Shown here: in pieces, positions 1 through 4,707 of the stretch
How the letters are laid out: each line of letters opens with the position of its first letter
How positions within the stretch are numbered: the first letter of the stretch is position 1
Assembly: GCA_905236295.1 (NCBI GenBank)
Contig: CAJOQF010000257.1
Location: 1 to 13,402 of the forward strand
Length of the DNA: 13,402 nt
Direction of reading: 5' to 3'
Source: an uncultured Eubacterium sp.
GTDB lineage: Bacteria > Bacillota > Clostridia > Lachnospirales > Lachnospiraceae
Program-made: the position numbers and the translations under genes
The notes under the pieces: generated by a model
What the model was told of the DNA's origin: nothing
Database searches by the model: none
Seen by the model: the letters and a program-made list of their open reading frames with translations, nothing else

Positions 1-77
1 AATGTCTTTCCCTTGAACTGTGAAAGCTCAACATCGCTACCATCCTGTGCCTTAACTGTAAAATCATAAATGTTCAT
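1..77 (-). CDS. Glutathione peroxidase family protein (5' end only, runs off left edge)
   Basis: Only the first 25 codons are inside the window, read leftwards from an ATG at 75-77. The translation begins MNIYDFTVKAQDGSDVEL and continues to FKGKT at the window edge. This matches the conserved N-terminus of bacterial glutathione peroxidases (usual form: IYDFTVK.IDG..V.L..YKGK), thioredoxin-fold enzymes that reduce hydrogen peroxide and organic hydroperoxides, often with thioredoxin as donor. The catalytic Cys/Sec and the Gln and Trp of the active site lie outside the window and cannot be checked. The start is well supported by AGGAGG at 85-90, 7 bases from the ATG. The gene has its own strong promoter (140-168) and an operator-like palindrome in its leader (93-115), so it is probably induced independently of the upstream HD-domain gene. 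Family call is confident despite the short fragment; substrate and donor are unknown. Confidence 0.85.
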   Translation of the reverse strand, partial: MNIYDFTVKAQDGSDVELSQFKGKT

Positions 78-92
78 TGTAATTCCTCCTTA

Positions 93-115
93 AATCTATT
101 TGACTAAATTAGATT
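93..115. promoter_or_regulatory. Operator-like imperfect palindrome in the peroxidase leader
   Basis: Arms AATCTA (93-98) and TAGATT (110-115) are perfect inverted copies around a centre at 104. Nine of the eleven base pairs across the 23-base element match. It lies between the predicted transcription start (about 133) and the ribosome binding site, where a repressor would act as a roadblock. Peroxidase genes are often controlled by MarR/OhrR-type or PerR-type repressors. The sequence is not a PerR box; a MarR-type regulator is a guess. Confidence 0.45.
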
Positions 116-139
116 GCGTACAACTCGTTTGCTGAACTC

Positions 140-168
140 ATTATATAACTTGATTTTTGGTTTGTCAA
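140..168 (-). promoter_or_regulatory. Consensus sigma-A promoter of the peroxidase gene
   Basis: On the minus strand TTGACA (168-163) is followed by exactly 17 bases and TATAAT (145-140), a perfect match to the housekeeping consensus. The predicted start is near 133, giving a leader of about 55 bases. It lies between the HD-domain stop codon and the peroxidase start. Confidence 0.88.
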
Positions 169-171
169 CAC

Positions 172-714
172 CTATTTTTGATTTTTATAAAGTTTATTGA
201 AGAAAGAAATATATTCCGCCTCAACCTGTTCAAACGGTACAAAGGTGTAATCGGGGGTGACGTGTATTTGAGGTTTCGGTGCGTCGGGCGCTTCCTTTAA
301 GAGTACTGCGAGATCGAAGTAAAGCATATCGTCGTCAATGGATCGCACAGTCTTTAGTTCATCTTCGGTGGGCAGAGAGCCGAGATATTTTTCGTAGATC
401 AGATTTAGAATGGCTCTTTCATATTTATTATAGGAAGGTATTTCGTTTTTCAATGGGCGAGGAACATCCGCGAGATAACTCTCGGCAGCATCGTGTAACA
501 GACAGATAAGAGCAAGGTGTTCGTCATAACCGCGGCATATAGCCTCGCGACAGCAGAGAATACAGTGCTGCGCAATCGAAAAAAACGTGCTCACATGTCC
601 GTTGCCACGGCACATCAGTGCCAGCGAGTGAGCTATATCTCTGATTTCGATTTTGTCGATTTCCGGAGCGGTGGGGAAAAAGCGTATTCCCGTGTAAGTT
701 GTAATGTAATTCAT
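172..714 (-). CDS. HD-domain metal-dependent phosphohydrolase (YfbR-like)
   Basis: This 180-residue soluble protein has the signature of the HD superfamily: His50 in FSIAQHC, the His74-Asp75 doublet in LLHDAAESYLADVPRPLK, and an acidic cluster SIDDD at 125-129 that can supply the last metal ligand. The N-terminal pattern (TTYTGIRF..TAPE...IEIRDIAHSLA, then CRGNGH at 35-40) is typical of small HD proteins found in bacteria and phages and related to the 5'-deoxynucleotidase YfbR. Such proteins hydrolyse phosphate esters of nucleotides, but the substrate here is not known. The ATG at 712-714 starts where family members start, yet no AGGAGG-like site precedes it, so translation may be weak or driven otherwise. 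The gene is divergent from the sulfate-binding protein gene and ends 95 bases before the peroxidase start. No terminator is visible between the two, so read-through is possible. Confidence 0.8.
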   Translation of the reverse strand: MNYITTYTGIRFFPTAPEIDKIEIRDIAHSLALMCRGNGHVSTFFSIAQHCILCCREAICRGYDEHLALICLLHDAAESYLADVPRPLKNEIPSYNKYERAILNLIYEKYLGSLPTEDELKTVRSIDDDMLYFDLAVLLKEAPDAPKPQIHVTPDYTFVPFEQVEAEYISFFNKLYKNQK

Positions 715-753
715 ATCGGTATTGTTGGTTGAAATAAAAAACCTAATTTGCTA

Positions 754-782
754 TTATTTTTGATAAACAAGACTATTATAAT
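754..782 (+). promoter_or_regulatory. Candidate promoter of the sulfate-binding protein gene
   Basis: A perfect TATAAT at 777-782 points towards the binding-protein gene, 47 bases from its ATG. The hexamer 17 bases upstream (TTATTT, 754-759) is a poor -35, so an activator or a different spacing may be involved. TTGATA at 760-765 is a better -35 but only 11 bases away. The -10 overlaps that of the divergent HD gene. Confidence 0.4.
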
Positions 783-803
783 CCAATTAATAAGTCGTGT
801 ATA
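775..803 (-). promoter_or_regulatory. Candidate promoter of the HD-domain gene
   Basis: On the minus strand TATACA (803-798, four of six consensus bases) is followed by 17 bases and TATAAT (780-775). The predicted start near 768 gives a leader of about 54 bases. The -10 forms part of the palindrome ATTATAAT (775-782), whose other strand reads as a -10 for the divergent gene. Confidence 0.6.
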
Positions 804-829
804 GATTTAATTAGAAGGAGAAATTGTGG

Positions 830-1894
830 ATGAGATCTAAAATATTTAAAAGCGTGCTTGCTGCGAGCCTTGCAGGAGTGATGGTTCTGTCTATGGCAGC
901 CTGCGGCAAGAACGGGGATAATCAGAGTGCGGGTTCAGCTGATGTGACAAACGCAGAGGCGGGAGATTCGGTTGAGATTACGAATGTTTCCTATGATCCG
1001 ACCAGAGAGCTTTATGTGCAGTACAATGATGCATTTGCGACTTATTATAAAGAAGAGAAAGGGATCGATGTCACAATACATCAGTCACATGGTGGATCCG
1101 GCGGACAGGCGAGATCGGTCGTCGAGGGAGCTGATGCTGATGTTGTGACACTGGCGCTTGCCCACGATATCACGTTTATTGAACAGGCAGGCCTCATCGA
1201 TGCGGGATGGATAGACGAGTTCCCGGAGGAGTCGTCCCCGTATACGTCCACTATTGTATTTCTCGTGAGAAAGGGAAATGAGAAGGGGATCAAGGACTGG
1301 GATGACCTTATAAAAGACGGAGTGGAGATAATCAATCCGGATCCAAAGAGCAGTGGTGGCGCGTGCTGGAACTTCCTCGCAGCCTGGGAATACGCAAGCC
1401 GTCAGAACAACGGCGACGAGGCTAAGACAAAGGAGTTTATGACAAAACTTTATGACAACGTAACCGTAATGGATACCGGCGCGAGAGGAGCGACCACTAC
1501 ATTCGTTGAGAACGGTCAGGGAGATGTGCTCATTGCATGGGAAAATGAGGCGATAAACACTCTTGCTGAGTATCCGGATGATTATGAGATAGTAACGCCG
1601 TCCGTCAGTATCCTTGCGCAGCCTTCGGTTGCAATTGTTGATGAAAATGCTAAAAAAGACGGAGTTGCTGATGTGGCAAAGGATTATCTCGATTATCTGT
1701 ATTCCGATGACGCTCAGAGAATAATAGGTGAGAATGGATACAGACCGTACAACGAGGATATCCTTGCTGAGTTTTCTGACAAATTTGATCTTGATGTCAA
1801 CCTTGTTACAATAGACGACTTTGGCGGATGGGATGCCGCTTACACAGACTTTTTCAGTGACGGAGCAATTTTTGATCAGATTTATACTTACTAA
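830..1894 (+). CDS. sbp: Sulfate/thiosulfate ABC transporter substrate-binding lipoprotein
   Basis: This 354-residue exported lipoprotein should bind sulfate or thiosulfate outside the membrane and deliver it to a CysT/CysW/CysA importer. It has a signal peptide with lipobox MAAC (Cys25), then the hallmarks of the Sbp/CysP family: SHGGSGGQA (86-94, anion-binding loop), ADVVTLALAHDI (103-114), PYTSTIVFLVRKGN (137-150), NPDPKSSGG near 169-177, CWNFLAAWEYA (179-189), DTGARGATTTF (215-225) and GDVLIAWENEA (231-241). Length is normal for the family. The ATG at 830 is chosen because AAGGAG (815-820) lies 9 bases before it; a TTG at 824 is too close to that site. No cysT, cysW or cysA gene follows, so the importer must be encoded elsewhere or be lost. 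The first thing downstream is a transporter remnant (1897-1983). Thiosulfate versus sulfate, or another oxyanion, cannot be decided. Confidence 0.92.
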   Translation: MRSKIFKSVLAASLAGVMVLSMAACGKNGDNQSAGSADVTNAEAGDSVEITNVSYDPTRELYVQYNDAFATYYKEEKGIDVTIHQSHGGSGGQARSVVEGADADVVTLALAHDITFIEQAGLIDAGWIDEFPEESSPYTSTIVFLVRKGNEKGIKDWDDLIKDGVEIINPDPKSSGGACWNFLAAWEYASRQNNGDEAKTKEFMTKLYDNVTVMDTGARGATTTFVENGQGDVLIAWENEAINTLAEYPDDYEIVTPSVSILAQPSVAIVDENAKKDGVADVAKDYLDYLYSDDAQRIIGENGYRPYNEDILAEFSDKFDLDVNLVTIDDFGGWDAAYTDFFSDGAIFDQIYTY

Positions 1895-1896
1895 TT

Positions 1897-1983
1897 ATGG
1901 AAATAAGCAGAGATAAAATCATTATTCGCACAAGTGTACTCGGGATTGTGGCAAATGTGCTGCTTGCACAAGATGTCGCATGA
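1897..1983 (+). pseudogene. Truncated N-terminus of a CDF cation-efflux transporter (remnant)
   Basis: A 28-codon open frame starts with ATG three bases after the sbp stop and ends at TGA 1981-1983. Residues 5-21, RDKIIIRTSVLGIVANV, closely match the start of cation diffusion facilitator proteins in Clostridia, where the first membrane helix normally continues with residues like FKA..G and then NSIA...DAVNNLSDA. Here similarity stops after about 24 codons and the frame closes four codons later, so nearly the whole transporter (about 300-380 residues in intact members) is missing. I searched by eye for the continuation in the other frames up to 2100 and found none. There is no ribosome binding site in front of the ATG. 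It is best read as a deletion scar; a translated short peptide is less likely. The family assignment rests on remembered family consensus. Confidence 0.6.
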
Positions 1984-1995
1984 AGCATGTGCAAG
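1963..1995. repeat. 8-bp perfect inverted repeat at the remnant breakpoint
   Basis: CTTGCACA (1963-1970) and TGTGCAAG (1988-1995) form a perfect 8-bp stem with a 17-base loop. A competing stem TGCTT/AAGCA (1961-1965 with 1983-1987) uses part of the same sequence. No T-run follows, so it is not a classical terminator. It sits where CDF similarity ends and could mark the deletion point. Confidence 0.5.
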
Positions 1996-2012
1996 ACGCA
2001 ACGATGCAAAAT

Positions 2013-2105
2013 AAACCTCCTTGGTATAATGTACTTAAGCAGTTGAGGAAAACAGTAATACAAAAGCTTTTGACTGCAGACAACATTCATTATACGAGGA
2101 GGTTT
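2013..2105. repeat. Long imperfect inverted repeat enclosing the SDR ribosome binding site
   Basis: The left arm AAACCTCCTTGGTATAATG (2013-2031) pairs with the right arm CATTATACGAGGAGGTTT (2088-2105). AAACCTCCT pairs with AGGAGGTTT, and GTATAATG with CATTATAC; the two parts are separated by TG on the left and G on the right. The 56 bases between can fold further: GCAGT near 2038 with ACTGC near 2073, and the self-complementary CAAAAGCTTTTG (2061-2072). The right arm contains the AGGAGG of the dehydrogenase gene and the left arm contains its candidate -10. In a long read-through RNA the arms would bury the ribosome binding site. A small MITE-like element or an invertible segment are alternatives. 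Confidence 0.7.
2022..2030 (+). promoter_or_regulatory. Extended -10 promoter candidate for the SDR gene
   Basis: TGGTATAAT is a perfect extended -10 (TGn plus TATAAT at 2025-2030). No recognisable -35 lies 16-18 bases upstream, which is tolerated for extended -10 promoters. A start near 2037 would exclude the left arm of the inverted repeat from the transcript and leave the ribosome binding site free. Confidence 0.5.
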
Positions 2106-2111
2106 TAAGAT

Positions 2112-2885
2112 ATGAAAAACTATTTTGATTTATCAGGACAGGTAGCAGTTGTAACAGGTGCATCTACAGGACTTGGTGTGCAGATGGCTAAGGCTTTGGC
2201 TAATCAGGGTGCGGATATAGTATGCCTCGCTCGTCGTAAAGAAAAAGTCGATGCCAATGCCGAGGAGATCGCAAAGGAATATGGCGTAAAGGCTATCGGT
2301 GTGGTTTGTGATATCACAAGCACTGAGGCAGTGGAAGCTGCGGTAGATGAGATCCTTGAGAAGATGGGACACATTGACATAGTTATAAACAATGCCGGAA
2401 CAGGAGCAGTAGCACCTGCCGAGGATATCACTGATGAGCAGTTTGAGAATGAGATAAAGATCGACCTTGAAGGAACATTCAAGGTTTCAAGGGCTGTTGC
2501 CAAGAAGGCAATGATTCCTGCAAAATACGGACGCATCATCAACATCGCATCTATGTACGGCCTTGTAGGAAACAAGATCGCTCCGGCTACTCCGTACCAT
2601 GCAGCAAAGGGTGGTGTTGTAAACCTTACAAGAGCACTCGCTTCAGAGTGGGGAGATAAGGGAATAACCGTAAATGCAATCTGCCCGGGATATTTCGAGA
2701 CTCCGCTTACAAAGGAAACTCTCGAGAGCGAGACATTCCAGAATTATGCAAGAACCATGATCCCGATGGCCAGATACGGAAAAGAGGGAGAGCTTGATAC
2801 AGCAGCTATCTTCCTTGCGTCTAAGTCATCAACATACGTAAACGGCCTCATTTGCCCGGTAGACGGCGGATATACATGTATGTAA
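2112..2885 (+). CDS. Short-chain dehydrogenase/reductase, gluconate 5-dehydrogenase-like
   Basis: This 257-residue cytoplasmic NAD(P)-dependent oxidoreductase is a classical SDR. It has the cofactor motif TGASTGLG (15-22), basic Arg41-Arg42 after the second strand (suggesting NADP preference), NNAG (93-96), catalytic Ser147, Tyr162 and Lys166 (YHAAK), the PG motif in CPGYFETP, and the C-terminal VNGLICPVDGGYT. The position usually held by the catalytic Asn of VNL is Asp118 (IDLEGTF). Gluconate 5-dehydrogenases of the IdnO type share IDL there, and the GYFETP and C-terminal segments also resemble that subfamily. The substrate is probably a sugar acid or polyol, but SDR specificity cannot be read reliably from sequence. 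The start has a strong GAGGAGG (2096-2102) 9 bases before the ATG, and that site is inside the long inverted repeat. No sugar-acid pathway genes lie next to it, so its role is open. Confidence 0.87.
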   Translation: MKNYFDLSGQVAVVTGASTGLGVQMAKALANQGADIVCLARRKEKVDANAEEIAKEYGVKAIGVVCDITSTEAVEAAVDEILEKMGHIDIVINNAGTGAVAPAEDITDEQFENEIKIDLEGTFKVSRAVAKKAMIPAKYGRIINIASMYGLVGNKIAPATPYHAAKGGVVNLTRALASEWGDKGITVNAICPGYFETPLTKETLESETFQNYARTMIPMARYGKEGELDTAAIFLASKSSTYVNGLICPVDGGYTCM

Positions 2886-2931
2886 TCACGCAAAGAGCGT
2901 AATATTAACAATGTGAAAAAAATTCTGACTG

Positions 2932-2940
2932 TGGTAAAAT
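2932..2940 (+). promoter_or_regulatory. Extended -10 promoter candidate for the chemotaxis receptor gene
   Basis: TGGTAAAAT in the 90-base gap after the SDR gene is an extended -10 lying 35 bases before the receptor ATG. No good -35 is present. The same nine bases occur on the minus strand before the MFS gene (10517-10525). A motility-type sigma-28 promoter was looked for and not seen. Confidence 0.4.
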
Positions 2941-2975
2941 ATCCTTGAGTATAGGCACGAAAGGAGAAGTTACTT

Positions 2976-4685
2976 ATGAAAGTCAGAAAATTCAGTATAG
3001 CGAACAAGCTGATTATTGGTGTCATCATACTGTTTTTGATCTCAGATGTTGTCCTGGGATTGCTTATCTATCACAAGTCCCAGACAATGTTGCTCGAACA
3101 GATCAAGAGTAACACGATGAGTGTTGCTTCAAGCATTGCAAACGCTATCGATGGCACCATTGTTGCGTCATTGGAGCCGGGTGACGAGGAGACAGATGAA
3201 TATGTAAATCTCAGTCACGAGCTCACCGCTTACATCGAGAGAGCCGGAGTGGAGTTTGTCTACCTGATCCGTTCTACTGCAGATGGTGGTATCGAATATA
3301 CGGCGGACGCAGAGATCGAAGATGCATCGATGATCGGAGATGAGTTTACGGATGACGAAGCACTCCCGGCATTGAGCGGCGAGGTGGTTGCGAGCAGCGA
3401 ACCATATTCCGATGAATGGGGCAACCACATCTCCGCATACAGCCCTATTTATGCAGGTGACAAAGTCGTAGCTGCAGTAGGCGTGGATGTGAGCATGGAT
3501 TGGATAGAGCAGCAGACGGCATCGCTTCTTCGAGAGATCATTCTGGTATGTGTGATCGTTCTGGTTGTTGGAGCGTTGGTTTTGATAATCCTAAGCAAGA
3601 CATTGAAACGCAAATTTGTCATGTTGAATAACAAGATAGTTGAGTTGACGGCAGGGGGCGGTGACCTGACCCAAAAGATTGAGTTGAACTCGGGCGATGA
3701 ATTTGAGGTAATCGGAGAAAATGTCAATCGCCTTATCGAATTCATACGTGAGATGCTCCTGTCGATAAGCAAAGAATCTAATCGTTTGAATACCGCATCT
3801 TCGAGCATAGCGGAGAATGTTCGCGGTACAAGACAGGAGGCCGAGTCCATTTCCGATACCATGTCAGACATGAGCAGTTCTATGCAAGAGACGGCGGCTT
3901 CGGTAAACGAGATCAATGAGCTGGTGACCGACATCAACGATTCCTTCGACAGCATCGTAGATGAAATTGACGGAGGTCGGGATTTTGCGCGTGAGATCAA
4001 GGACTCAGCCACCAAGATGGGTAAGGATGCCGAGCGACAGCGCAGTGAAACAGAGCTTATGATGGCAGAAAAAGTGGAGAATGTATCTGAAAAGATTGAA
4101 CGCTCAAAAGCAGTATCAAGCATAGAAGACCTTACAGGCAACATCATCTCTATCGCCAATCAGACCAACCTGCTGGCGCTCAATGCTTCTATTGAGGCGG
4201 CGCGCGCCGGAGAAGCCGGACGTGGATTTGCGGTGGTCGCAACTGAGATCGGTGAGCTCGCCAACAATTCACAGGCAGCCGCTTCCGAGATCAAGTCAGT
4301 TTCCAGCGAAGTTATTTCCGCGGTAAATGAGTTGTCAACCGAAGCACAGGAGCTCATTCAATTCGTCAATGAGACAACGCTTTCCGGCCTGGATAATCTG
4401 ACAAATATCAGCAACGATTACCTGCAATCTGCGGAGCGCGTTTCCGAGATGATGGAGCGTTTTGCTGAATCCACAGCTCAGATAAGTGAGAATATTGAAA
4501 ACATCCGAAGGTCTACAGATGCCGTTAATCAGGCTGTAGAGACCGCTACATACAGCGTATCGGAGACGGCGCAGCGGTCGGTGGAAATGTCCGACAGTAT
4601 GTCGCGTATTGATGAGGATGCCGCTGAAAGCAACGGAATCTCGCAGGGACTTGAGGCTGAAGTGAGTCGTTTTAAGCTGGAGTAG
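2976..4685 (+). CDS. Methyl-accepting chemotaxis protein
   Basis: This 569-residue transmembrane chemoreceptor should sense a ligand outside the cell and control the CheA/CheW kinase complex that sets flagellar rotation. Order of parts: a short cytoplasmic start; membrane helix 1 (about 11-32); an extracellular domain (about 33-185) with single-Cache-like features ([18 protein letters not shown] and [19 protein letters not shown]); helix 2 (about 188-206); HAMP (about 207-260); and a long coiled-coil signalling domain. The hairpin tip is canonical: [20 protein letters not shown] (393-412) followed by [17 protein letters not shown]. There is no C-terminal CheR-docking pentapeptide; the protein ends in SRFKLE. 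AAGGAG (2961-2966) lies 9 bases before the ATG. No che genes are adjacent, so it is a stand-alone receptor of unknown ligand. The neighbouring dehydrogenase and sulfate-binding protein need not be linked to it. Confidence 0.95.
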   Translation: MKVRKFSIANKLIIGVIILFLISDVVLGLLIYHKSQTMLLEQIKSNTMSVASSIANAIDGTIVASLEPGDEETDEYVNLSHELTAYIERAGVEFVYLIRSTADGGIEYTADAEIEDASMIGDEFTDDEALPALSGEVVASSEPYSDEWGNHISAYSPIYAGDKVVAAVGVDVSMDWIEQQTASLLREIILVCVIVLVVGALVLIILSKTLKRKFVMLNNKIVELTAGGGDLTQKIELNSGDEFEVIGENVNRLIEFIREMLLSISKESNRLNTASSSIAENVRGTRQEAESISDTMSDMSSSMQETAASVNEINELVTDINDSFDSIVDEIDGGRDFAREIKDSATKMGKDAERQRSETELMMAEKVENVSEKIERSKAVSSIEDLTGNIISIANQTNLLALNASIEAARAGEAGRGFAVVATEIGELANNSQAAASEIKSVSSEVISAVNELSTEAQELIQFVNETTLSGLDNLTNISNDYLQSAERVSEMMERFAESTAQISENIENIRRSTDAVNQAVETATYSVSETAQRSVEMSDSMSRIDEDAAESNGISQGLEAEVSRFKLE

Positions 4686-4707
4686 TAAAGCGGCTTAAGA
4701 TGAATGA

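Noticed and set aside
1854..2090. 78-codon minus-strand frame covering the sbp end and the gap.
   Set aside because: It overlaps the end of sbp, has no family resemblance and no suitable promoter or ribosome binding site, and its Cys/His-rich content comes from the inverted repeats.
2070..2096. TTGACT (2070-2075) with TATACG as a second promoter for the dehydrogenase.
   Set aside because: The spacing is 15 bases with a poor -10, and the transcript would start at or after the ribosome binding site.
2882..2900. ACGC/GCGT hairpin after the dehydrogenase gene as a terminator.
   Set aside because: It has only four pairs and no T-run. Read-through into the chemoreceptor gene cannot be excluded.
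3449..4159. Long minus-strand open frame (236 codons) opposite the chemoreceptor gene.
   Set aside because: It is a mirror of the receptor's regular coding pattern. Its composition is Ser/Ile/Met-rich with no recognisable domain.
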